DNA from: Gorsachius magnificus
Taxonomy: Eukaryota > Chordata > Aves > Pelecaniformes > Ardeidae
Direction of reading: 5' to 3'
Length of the DNA: 64,000 nt
NCBI GenBank assembly: GCA_034008185.1
Contig: CM067082.1
Location: forward strand, 158,169,895-158,233,894
Numbering within the stretch: the stretch's first letter is position 1; each line of letters opens with the position of its first letter. This document shows positions 12,968 to 23,900 of the stretch, piece after piece. Under the pieces are notes generated by a model that was not told where the DNA came from, ran no database searches, and saw only the letters and a list, made by a program, of their open reading frames with translations. A program made the translations under genes and the position numbers.

Positions 12968-12972
12968 GGGTC

Positions 12973-13430
12973 CTGCCCTGGGGTCACCACAACCCCACAC
13001 AGCGCTCCAGGCGTGGGGCAGAGGGGCTGGAAAGCTGCCCGGCGGAAAAGGCCCTGGGGGGGTTGGTCGAGAGGGGGCTGGAGAGGAGCCAGCAGGGTGC
13101 CCAGGTGGCCAAGAGGGCCAGCGGCATCCTGGCTTGGATCAGGAGTGGTGTGGCCAGCAGGAGCAGGGCAGGGACCGTGCCCCTGTGCTGGGCACTGGGG
13201 GGGCCACCCCTGGAGCGGGGCAGGGTGGGCCCCTCCCTCCCCGAAGGACCTGGGGGGGCTGGAGCGGTCCAGGGAAGGGGCGATGGGACGAGGGGCACCG
13301 GCCTCAAGTTGTGCCAGGGCAGGGTGAGGTGGGGGGGGAGGGCCGGGGTTTGGGGGGGGTGGGGGGGGGGCGGTTGGGGGGGGAGCTTAAAGGGCTTTTC
13401 CCACCCAAACCACTCTATGATTTATGCTGG
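12973..13430 (+). mobile_element. CR1 host element, 3' part
   Basis: It continues the CR1 interrupted at 12608. It carries the 'ASGILAWIRSGVASRSR' region and the 3' UTR, with a G-rich expansion at 13325-13385. It ends with the usual CR1 terminus near 13430. It lies about 250 bp upstream of the first exon of the ncRNA gene. Confidence 0.9.
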
Positions 13431-13599
13431 CCCTGGCCCCGCCCAGCGCAGCGGCCTGCGTGGCCGTCGGGGGCGGCCGAGCCCGGGGCCGGAGCCGTGG
13501 CTGTGAGAGGGGCTTGGGCGGGCGCCGCCGCTCCCGACCGGGGGGAAGCCGGGCTTGAGTTCTGGGCCCGGGCCCGAAGCCCGGAGGCGACGGCACCGC

Positions 13600-13700
13600 C
13601 ACTCCCGCGCATGCGCCGGCCGCTGCAGCCCCGCCCCCTACGCGCTGACGTCACGCGCCGGCGTGGCTCCGCCTTCAGCCATGGCGGCAGCAGCGGCAGG
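13600..13700 (+). promoter_or_regulatory. Core promoter with NRF1 and CRE sites
   Basis: It contains a perfect NRF1 palindrome GCGCATGCGC at 13607-13616, a GC box around 13630-13638 and a perfect CRE TGACGTCA at 13646-13653. A GCCATGGCGGC stretch follows near 13679. No TATA box is seen. The sites lie just upstream of the first exon of the spliced ncRNA. Confidence 0.75.
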
Positions 13701-14760
13701 TCGTGTGAGCGGCAGGTCCGCCTTCATCCGCCGCCATCCGCCTCCATCCGGGGCTGGCGCCGCTTCCGCGGACTGGGTGAGGGGGGGGGGGAGGCGCTTT
13801 TCCCTCGCCGGGCCTCGCCGCGGGGAGCGGGAAGGGTAGTCCCCCGGCGGGGAGCGGGGTCCTGGGGGGGAGCGGGGTCCCCGGGCCCGGTTCCCTTTGT
13901 CGTCCCACCCCCCGCAAGCCTTCCAGCGTGGGGGGGCCTGTCGTGGCCCCCGCCATTCCTTCCGCAACCCCGGGCCAGTTTGAGGCCTCCCCCCGCTCTC
14001 CCCGGGGGGGGGTTATAGACCCCCCGGACACCGCCATGGCCCAGGGGGGGACGAGAGGAGGTGGCGGCGGCCCGGGGGGGGACCTGACGCCGGTTTTTCC
14101 TTCTCCAGTCGCAGGTTCCCGCTCGGATGATCTGGTGGGAAGGAGGAATCCACGCGGAATGAGGAGGTGAGTTGAGCAGGGGGGTGTCCCCAACTCCCCC
14201 TTCCCCATCTCCCTCATCATAATTAACCTAATTCCACATCACAGGCCCGGCCGGGCGCAGAGCCAGCGCTTCTCCGTCACGACTCCAAACTTTTGGGGTT
14301 TTTGTTTTCTTTTTTCCTTCCCTTTTAGGTGAGAAATCCGGTTGATCACCCATATTCGACGCAACCGCCAGGAAAACTGGATGGCAGCCCCCCAGAAAGC
14401 TCGCCTCATCCAGTAAGAAGTTTTTTTTTATTACTGGGCTTTACTGGGAATAACTTCCAGCTTAAAAACTGGAACTGGGAATAGTGACGAGCGTTGGTTT
14501 GCCGTGATAATAGCGAGTGGAGCCGTGAAATTCATCTCCCGCATGTTTTCCGGCGACACCTCATTAATACCATAATCCTCGTTGTCTTAACGATTGCTCC
14601 CCTTCTTTTCCAGCTGGATACCGGCGTGGGGGTCCCCTCTCCGATGATCCTCACTTTGGCTTGTCCTCCTCAGAACTCCCAGTTACTGGGATTTAACTGG
14701 GGATACTGGGATGACAATGGTTGATGCCAGCATCTTAATAAATAATCAATTTCTCGATGG
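13681..14760 (+). ncRNA. SNHG15: Spliced non-coding RNA gene, SNHG15-like by position
   Basis: Four exons are marked by good splice signals. Exon 1 runs from about 13681 to 13776 (donor GGTGAGG). Exon 2 is 14109-14166 (donor GAG/GTGAGT). Exon 3 is 14329-14412 (donor GTAAGA). Exon 4 runs from 14614 to about 14760, with AATAAA at 14737-14742. No exon combination gives a conserved open frame. The introns are short (162 and 201 nt for the last two), the size that suits snoRNA hosting. Human SNHG15 hosts SNORA9 and lies immediately upstream of MYO1G on the same strand, exactly as here. I did not recognise SNHG15 sequence, so the symbol rests on position and structure. The transcript start is approximate. 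Confidence 0.55.
14430..14561 (+). ncRNA. Weak H/ACA snoRNA candidate in the last ncRNA intron
   Basis: Within the 201-nt intron 14413-14613 there is a perfect hairpin TTCCAG/CTGGAA at about 14455-14474. It is followed by an H-box-like ATAATA at 14507-14512, then a small stem GCCG/CGGC, then ACA at 14556-14558 three bases before the proposed end. The second hairpin is shorter than usual and folding was done by eye. A plausible place for SNORA9, but the call is weak. Confidence 0.2.
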
Positions 14761-14981
14761 GTTTTTGGCACGGTGTGGTAATGGGGGAGGCAACATGCGG
14801 TGAGGGTCAAGGTTGGCCCAAATTTGGGCTTCCCTAGCCCTGTGGCCACCTCACCCTCACCCATGGGAGGTGATGATGACACCGGGTCCTCCCTGCGCCT
14901 GCGCCGTGGCCTCGGCGATCGTTGGTGGTGCAGGAAGCCGGCACGGTTGAAGGGGGGAAGTGGGTGCCCGGCGGGTGCGGC

Positions 14982-17900
14982 ATGGCAGAGCTGGAGGGTC
15001 CCGAATTTGGCAAAGCTGATTTTGTCCTCCTGGATGAGGTGACCATGGAGCAGTTCCTGGCGAACCTGCCCTGCGGACGGCCGGGGGGAGCCGGGGGGGG
15101 GGGGGGAGGCTGGGGACACCCTGAGGCACCGCCCCAGCATCCCTGGGGCTGAGCCCTGCTGCTGGTGGTTCCCCGGGTGTGTGCCGCGCCCACTGCGGGA
15201 CCCCACGGCATCGCCCGCTGTGGGGACGTGGGCTCTGGCATGTCACAGCAATGGGGGGCACCGGGGACCCTGAGTCCCATGGGGGCTGCGGAAGCGCCCA
15301 GCCCCAAACCCCAGCTCCACAGGAAGCATCTGGGCGGTGCCGCGCTGCCGGAGGGGGGAAACTGAGGCACATCCCCCCTGCTTCCTGCTTGTTCCCGCGC
15401 CGGCAGGTGCTGCCTGCAGGAAGAGCCGCTGCCCCACAGCTCCCTTGGGGCAGCTGGCTCTGCCCCATAGCGCGGTTCTCCAGGAGCTGGGGTGACAGGA
15501 CACCACGGAGCGGCGCTTTGCTCCATAGCTCTCTCAGCCCTGCCCCCCGCCGTGCCACCCCACGGGATGCCACCCTGCTCCATAGCACCGTGCCCCACAG
15601 GGTGGCCCCGCAGCCTGCCCCACGGCCGTCCCCCTGTGCAGTTTTTCGCAGGGCCGCATCTACACCTACATCGGGGAGGTGGTGGTGGCGGTGAACCCCT
15701 ACCGGGCGCTGGAGCTGTACGGCCCACCGGCGGTGGAGCGCTACCGTGGCCGCGAGCTCTACGAGCGCCCGCCCCACCTCTTTGCCCTGGCCGACGCCGC
15801 CTATAAGGCCATGAAACGCCGCGCCAAGGACACCTGCATCGTCATTTCGGGTAGGGGGGGGGGTACCGGGGGGGGGGGCACCCTTGGGTGGGCGCCCTCA
15901 CCCAGCCCCTGCTCTCCCTGCCAGGTGAGAGTGGGGCGGGCAAGACTGAGGCCAGCAAATACATCATGCAGTACATCGCCGCCATCACCAACCCCACCCA
16001 GCGCGCCGAGGTGGAGAGGTGGGTCCAGCCCCATGGCGCTGGATGGATGGAGGGAGGGATGGGTGCTGGGGTGTGCGCCCCATGGACCTGCCAGCCCAGG
16101 GCTGGGGGGACCCTGTGTGGGGTGGTCCTGGAGGGTCCTGGGGTGCCCCATGCCCCTAGGGGTGGTGCAGGGAGACCAGGAGTACCCAATGCCTGTGGGG
16201 TGGCGTAGGGCAATTAGGAGTGTCCCATGGCCATGGGGATAGTGGGGGGCAACCAGGGGTGCCCCATGCCTGTGGGGTGGTTCTTGAGAGTCCTGGGGTG
16301 CCCCCTGCCTGGGTGGTGTGGGGCCGCCCGGGGCCAGGAGGTGGGGGCGGGAGTGTGGTGGTGGGGGCCAGGGGTGTCCGGTCCCGGGTTGAGCCATGCT
16401 GTGCCGTGCCGTGGTGCCATGCTATACCGTGCTGCGGTGCCATGCCACACCACCCAGGGTGAAGAACGTGCTGCTGAAGTCCAACTGTGTCCTGGAGGCC
16501 TTTGGCAATGCCAAGACCAACCGCAACGACAACTCCAGCCGCTTCGGCAAGTACATGGACATCAACTTTGACTTCAAGGGTGATCCCACTGGTGGCCACA
16601 TCCACAACTACCTCCTGGAGAAGGTGTGGGTGGTGCTGTGGGTGGTGCTGTGGGTGGGCACGGCCAGGTGGGTGCTGGTCCCACCTGGGCACTGCCTGGC
16701 ACCCACCCCCTGCTCCCTCTTCCAGTCCCGAATCCTCCAGCAGCAGCCGGGAGAGAGGAACTTTCACGCCTTCTACCAGGTGAGCCAGGGGCTGAGGGCA
16801 GGGACATGGATGGGATGGGGACAGGATCAATGGGATGGGACAGGATCGATGGGACTGGGAGGGATGGCATTGATGGGGTGGGCTGGGTTGGGATGGAGGA
16901 GATGGATGAGATGGGACAGGTGGGATGGGGGGTTGGGGGGGGGGGGGACCTGGAGGGGGGGGAGAAGATGGGATGGCTGGGATCTGTGGGATGGGTGGCT
17001 CTGATGGGATGGGGACAGGATGGGATGGCTGGGATCTGTGGGATGGGTGGCTCTGATGGGATGGGGCGGATGGGATGGCTGGGATGAGAAGTTGGGATGG
17101 GATGGCTGGGATCTGTGGGTGGGATGGAAAGGTGGGATGGGATGGTGGGGTGGAGGGGGGATGTAAGGGGGCAGGGGGATGTGGAACGGCTCCGGCTGGG
17201 CCGGGGGTCCCAACCCCCAGGGGCTGACCCCTTCCCCCCACCCCGTAGCTGCTGCTGGGGGCCCCACCGGCGCTGCTGGCCTCGCTGCACCTCTGCCAGG
17301 ACCCCGGTGCCTACCGCTACACCCAGGAGGGCACCCAGGGCAGCGTGAGTGGGACTGGGGGGGACTGGGGGGTACTGGGGGGGCCCAGCCCCTCACCCCG
17401 TGTCCCCACTCCAGGCCTGTGGGGACGACGCAGCCGGTTACCGGGCGGTGGAGGAGGCAATGGCCGTGATCGGCTTCTCCCCAGAGGAGATGGGCTCCGT
17501 GCGCCGGATCCTGGCTGCCATCCTGCACCTGGTGAGAGCCCCCCCACCAGTATGGCCCCACACTACCCAGTACAGACCAGCGCAAGCCAGCCCCCGGCCT
17601 ACCCCCGCCCCATGCTTGCTACAGCTCCCCACGCACCAGTATGTCCCCGGGGGCAGCCCCAGGCGTGCATACCGGTATGGCACCAGGTAGACCAGTACAC
17701 ACACCCCCACACCAGTATGGCCCCCATGCCACCAGTACAGTCTTGGGCAGACCAGTACCCCCCAAGCAGACCAGTATGGCCCTGGACAAACCGGTACAGC
17801 CCCATGCAAATAAGCACCCCCACACGAGCAAACCAGTCTGGCCCAGGACAGCCCAGCAAGTCCCAGTTCAGCCCAATACAAACCAGTATGGCTCAATGCG

Positions 17901-20900
17901 AAGCAGCATGGCCCAGTACAGCCCAGTGCAATCCCAATAGTATAGCCCAATACAAACCAGTGTAGCCTAATACAAAAACCCAGCCCCCCCCAAACAAACC
18001 AGTAGAGCCCCGTATGGCCCAACCCAAACCTGACCCTGTAGGCCCAGCACAGCCCAATACGAACCAGTAGAGCCCTGTATGACCCATCACAGCCCAATAC
18101 TAACCAGTACAGCCCCATATAGCTCAGCAGAGCCCAATACAAACCAGTAGAGCCCCGTATGGCCCAGCACAGCCCAATACAAACCAGTAGAGCCCCGTAT
18201 GGCCCAGCACAGCCCAATACAAACCAGTAGAGCCCTGTATGACCCATCACAGCCCAATACTAACCAGTACAGCCCTGTATGACCCATCACAGCCCAATAC
18301 GAACCAGTACAGCCCTGTATGACCCATCACAGCCCAATACGAACCAGTATAGCACCGTATGTCCCAGCACAGGCCTGTATGGCCCAGTGCAGCCTGACAT
18401 GAACCGATACAGACCAGTACAGCCCTGTATGTCCCAGCCCAGCCCGTGGTGCGGGAGGAGCCCGTGCCGGGACACCCCAGCCCCTTTCCGGGAGTTCCCG
18501 GGTGTCCCACCATGCTCATCCACCAACGTGGCGTGGCTGCCCCAGGGCAACATCAAATTCACGGCGGAGGGCGAGACGGCAGCGGTGGAGGACACGGCGC
18601 AGCTCTCAGCGCTGGCCGAGCTGACGGCCACGGCACCTGACAGCCTGTGCCAGGCGCTCCTGACCCGCACCGTGGCGGCCGGCAGCGGGGAGGTGATCGA
18701 GAAGGGCCACAGCCCTAAGGAGGCTGCCTACGCCCGGGATGCCTGCGCCAAGGTAGGAAGGGGACACGGGGTGATGGGGGTATCCCCCCCCAACACCCTT
18801 GGGTGCCCACCACCCTGTCCCTAGGCCATCTACGAGCGGCTCTTCTGCTGGATTGTGGGGCGCATCAACACCGGCATCGATGCCCGCGGCTACGACGCCC
18901 GCCTGCACGGCAAGAGCACCGTCATTGGCGTCCTTGACATCTACGGCTTTGAGATCTTCGACACCAATAGGTGACCTGGCCCAGGGGTGGGTGGGGGGAC
19001 ACTGGGACACAGGAGGGACATGTGGAGGGGACAGAACTTGGGAGCGACACAGGGAGGTGACAAAACCTGGGAGGAACACAGGGAGGGGACAGGGCTTGGG
19101 AGGGAGAATGTCCAGGGGACATGTGGAAGGAACAGGACCTGGGAGAGACACGTGGGGGATGGGACCCAGGAGGGATAGGACTGCAAGGGACCCATGAAGG
19201 GACAGGACCAGGAGGTCCCCAGCAGGGCCATGTGGCTCGGGGCCACATGGCGGGGCCGGGTGCACAGGGGACATGGCATGGGGCTGGGTGGCGGTGGCCA
19301 GCCTGACCCCCTGCCCACAGCTTTGAACAGTTCTGCATCAACTACTGCAACGAGAAGCTGCAGCAGCTCTTCATTGAGCTGATCCTGCGGCAGGAGCAGG
19401 CCGAGTACCAGCGGGAGGGCATCGCCTGGCAGAACGTGAGGGGACGGGGGGACATGGGGGGGACATGGGGACATCACCTGGCAGAACGTGAGGGGACGGG
19501 GGGGACATGGGAGGGACATGGGGGCATTGCCTGGCAGAGCGTGAGGGGACAGGGGGGTCATGGAAGGGACATGGGGACATCGCCTGGCAGAGTGTGAGGG
19601 GACGGGGGGGACACAGTGGCGTCGCCTGGCAGGACATGAGGGGATGGGAGGGACATGGGGGCATCTCCTGGCAGAGCATGAGGGAACAGGGGGGACATGG
19701 GGGGGGGAGGGTAGGGGACCGGCGAGTTGGGGGGCCAGGGAAGACATGGGGGGAGGGGCATGGCCTGGCAGGGCCAGATTTGGGGTGCATGGGGATGAAT
19801 CAGGGTGCCCAGGGGGACAATTCAGGGTGCCCACCCCCCTGGACACCCCCCCCAGATCGAGTACTTCAGCAACGAGCCCATCGTGGAGCTGGTGGAGCAG
19901 CCGCACCGCGGCATCTTGGCACTGCTGGACGAGGCCTGCCTGGCCGCAGGGACCATCACCGACTCCCTCTTCCTTGCCTCCATGGACACCCGCCTCGGCC
20001 GCCACCCCCACTACACCAGCCGCAAGGTGCTTCTGGGGGGGTCAGGGGGAGCGGGGGGGGGGGGTGCGAGCAGGGGGCTGACACACCCCCCTGCTCTCCC
20101 AGCTCTGTCCCACAGACAAGACGATGGAGTTCAACCGGGACTTCCGCATCAAGCACTATGCTGGAGATGTCACGTGAGGGGGGCACCTGGGGGGATATGG
20201 GGAGGGCCACGGTGGGCTATGGGTGTCATTGGGTGGCCATGGGGCTGTGGGGCACCGTGGTGGACTTTGGAAGAGTGTGGAGGACCGGGGGGGGGGGCCG
20301 GCCTTGGAATGGAGGAGTGGGGGGGGGGGTTGAGGGCGGGGGAGGTGGTTGGGGTCAGGGGACCATCGGGCTGCAGGGATCATGGTGAACCATGGGGGAT
20401 GTGGGGGGTGTCATGTGGTGCCATGGGAGTGTGGGTGGCCCTCAGGGACAATCGATGTCATGAGTGGCCATGGGAGACCATGGGTGGCCTTGGGGCCATG
20501 AGGGACCTTGGGGGCCGGGGCTGGGGCCGTGGGGGGGGTGGCCTTGGGGGACTATCATAGGCTGGGGGTGGGTGGGGCCATGGAAAACTGGGGCGGGGGC
20601 ATGAGGGACCTTGGGAGGGGGGGACCATGGGGAGCCACAGGGGCCCCTGGGGGACTATGGGGTGGCCTTGGTTGGCCCCTTTGGGCCGGGGGCCGGGGGA
20701 CTGTCAGGGTCCCAGGGTCTGGGGGGCCCCAGAGGCCACGTGCAGCAGGATGGGCTGTGTAGGATGTTCCATGCCATGCCCTGGGGACAGGGTTGGTGGA
20801 TTCAGTGTCCATGAGCCCCACAGTTCCCTGACCTCCCTGGGTGCCCCCAGGGCCACATGTCACCTCTACATGGGGCTGGGTACCCCCAGCAACCTCTGGC

Positions 20901-23900
20901 CCATGCCTGGGTCCTGCAGGGTGCAGTCATCCCCCTACCACAACACCCCAGGGTGGCTGGAGTTGCCCCCCAACATGGTGTCCCCCTCCCTCAGGTACTC
21001 AGTGGAGGGTTTCCTAGACAAGAACAAGGACACACTCTTCCAGGACTTCAAACGGCTCTTCTACAACAGGTTGGGGACACAGGGGACACAGCTGGGGGGC
21101 TGGTGGCACAGCCATGGGGCAGGAGTGGGGTTCCCAGTGCTGCCAGTCCCACACTAATGCCGTCCCCCAGCATGGACCCTGTGCTGCGTGCCATGTGGCC
21201 TGACGGCGAGCAGAGCATCACCGAGGTCACCAAGCGCCCGCTGACCACTGGGACGCTCTTCAAGAATTCCATCGTGGCCCTGGTGGAGAACCTCGCCTCC
21301 AAGGTAGGGGACTGGGGACAGCCAGGCATGTCCCCGTGCCAGCCTGGCGTGTCCCTGCACCAACATGACATGTCCCCGTGCCAGCTGGGCACATCCCCAA
21401 CCCATCTTGGTTCCCCTGTCCAGCCAAGTGCCCCAAGCCACTGAGTCCTCCTGTCCCCATGCCATTTGTGCCTGGAGCAATCCCACCTTGCGTGCCCGGA
21501 GCCCCCCAGTCCAGGACACCCATGGGCTCGGTGCCACTTGCGGGTGCCACCATGGTGCCACCCTGTCCATGTCCCCCTCCCCCGTAGGAGCCCTACTACG
21601 TGCGCTGCATCAAACCCAACGACCAGAAGTCGCCAACGCTCTTTGATGAGGAGCGCTGCCGGCACCAGGTCTCCTACCTGGGGCTGCTGGAGAATGTCCG
21701 GGTGCGCCGCGCCGGCTTCGCCTACCGCCAGCCCTACGACCGCTTCCTCCTCCGGTACGGCCTGCGCCCCCCGGGACCCCCAACCCCCCTGTGCCCCCTC
21801 ACCCCGCTCTGCCCCCCCGGTACAAGATGACCTGTGAGTACACATGGCCCAACCACCTGATGGCCAGCGACCGGGAGGCCACACAAGCCCTCCTGGAGCA
21901 GCATGGCTTCCAGGACGACGTGGCTTACGGCCACACCAAGGTCTTCGTCCGCACGCCTCGCACCCTCTTCTGCCTCGAGCAGGAGCGGGCGCAGCTCATC
22001 CCCATCATCGTCCTGCTGCTGCAGAAGGTGGGCACGTGTGGCACGAGCTGGCTCGGTCTCAGCTCTGCCAGGGTGACACGGGGTTGGGGGGACGCCCTGG
22101 TGCGCGGGGTGCCGGATGGGTAATCGCGGTGCTGGCAGGGCGAGCGGGCAGCTCCTGCACTGGGACCTGCTTGGTGGGCTTGGAGGGGGGCAACCACAGC
22201 ATGGGGCAGGATGTGGGGCACAGGACGGTGTGGGGCACGGGCTTGGCATGGGCAAAGCGTGGGGCAGGGGAGGGGACACAGCACGGGGTGTGAGGGCTGG
22301 GACGGCACAGAGCATGGCATGGGGCAGAGGATAGCATGGGCGGCACGGGGGCAGCAGGGGGCCGGAGCCATGGTGTGGTGCCGGGCGCCCACCCTGGTGC
22401 CACAGCCACGCTCCCAGGGGGGATCCATGGGGCAGCGCCCGCCCTGACCGTCAGCGTTCGGCAGGCCTGGCGCGGCGCCCTGGCACGCCGGCGCTGCCGT
22501 TACCTGCGCGCCGCATACACCATCATGGCTTACTACAAGCGGCACAAGGTGAAGGCGTACCTGTGGGAGCTGCTGCGCCGCTTCCAGGCCGTCCGCACCC
22601 TCCCCGATTTCGGCAAGAGCGTGGTTTGGCCGGAGCCGCCGGCGGTGCTGGCGCGCTTCCAGGATGCCAGCCAGCGCCTCTTCCGCAGGTACTGTCCTGG
22701 ATCCCACTCCACTGCTGCGTTGGGATGCGGGACATGGATGTGGGATTGGGGATGGGGACGTGGGTTGGGAATGTGGGGATGGGGACACGGATAGAGATAG
22801 GGACATGGGACTGGAATGTGGGATGGGAACAAGGGAGTGGGCTGGGGATGGGGACATGGGACGGGGATGTGTGACGGTGACGTGACCATGCCGTGTCCCC
22901 CCCCCCACCGCAGGTGGCGAGCACGGCAGATCGTCAAGAACATCCCGCCCTCGGAGATGGGGCAGATCCGGGCCAAGGTGGCCGCCATGGAGGCGCTGGC
23001 GGGGCTGCGGAAGGAGTGGGGCTGCCAGCGCAGCTGGGCACGGGATTACCTCTCCTCGGTAAGGGCTGGCGGCAGGTTTGGGGGTGCCCTGTGGTGCACC
23101 CTGGGGGTGCCACCCCCACCCTGGGGGTGCCACCTATGCCATGGCTTCCCCGCAGCCCAGCGAGAACCCGGGGCTGGCACTGCCCTTCGCCCACCGCCTC
23201 CAGGCCCTCAGGGACAAGGTGCATTTTGGCTCTGTCCTCTTCTCCTGCCACGTCCGCAAGGTGAGGGCGAGGAGAAGGAGGGGGTCCTACCCGGCCACTG
23301 CTGTTTTGTCACCCCCGTGACGTGTCCCCTCACCTGGCCCTGTCCCCACAGATCAACCGCTTTGGTAAGAGCCGGGACCGGGCCATCCTCGTGACGGACC
23401 AGCACCTCTACAAGATGGACCCCCGGCAGCAGTACCGGGTGATGCGGGCGCTGCCCCTCAGCACCGTGAGTGTCCCCAGCCCTGCTGGTGTCCCTAAGGT
23501 CTTGGGGAGCCACCCCCCTCCTATCCTGGCAAGCTGGGGTTGGGGGCACCCAGGTGTCCTGGCTGCCGTGCTCCCACCCGGAGGTTGGAGACCCCTCCGT
23601 AGTGCCGGGGCTGTTGGCATTGGCCCGGTGAAGTCCCCATGGGACAGAGGTCCACGGCCACACCGTGCTGTCCCCACCATGCTGCATCGGTGCCTTGGCC
23701 ACCCCACACTGGCCATGCCATGACCCCGAGTCCCGCTGTGGCTGTGGGTGTGACACCCAGATGTCCCTGCAGGTGAGCCGGGCGCAGCGGTGGTCTTCCA
23801 CACCCCGAGCCAGGAGGACCTGGCCGTGTGCCTGCACAAGATGCAGCCGGGGGGCCGGGGGGTTGGGGGCCCCGGGCACTGGGGGGGGGTTTTGGGGGGC

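Larger units (their letters stand above)
11900..14060. promoter_or_regulatory. CpG island spanning a divergent promoter pair
   Basis: GC and CpG content rise sharply from 11.9 kb and remain high to 14.1 kb, interrupted by CR1 at 12418-13430. On the left a minus-strand start is suggested by a YY1-type AAGATGGCGGC at 12268-12278. On the right a plus-strand start is supported by NRF1, CRE and GC-box sites. This arrangement is typical of housekeeping divergent promoters. Confidence 0.7.
15642..22027 (+). other. MYO1G: MYO1G motor domain exons 2-16
   Basis: Catalytic elements are intact. The P-loop GESGAGKT is split across exons 2 and 3 (the G codon spans 15850/15925). Switch I lies in '[16 protein letters not shown]' (exon 4). 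Switch II and relay start is 'DIYGFEIF' (exon 9). The actin-binding '[10 protein letters not shown]' is in exon 15, and converter wording '[14 protein letters not shown]' follows. All class I motor landmarks occur in order, so motor function is expected if the splice-site problems at exons 1 and 16 are sequence errors. The exon 16 acceptor reads CCCCCCCGG where an AG is expected. Confidence 0.9.

Noticed and set aside
17545..18440. CRISPR-like repeat array
   Set aside because: The repeats are contiguous degenerate minisatellite units without unique spacers, inside a vertebrate intron.
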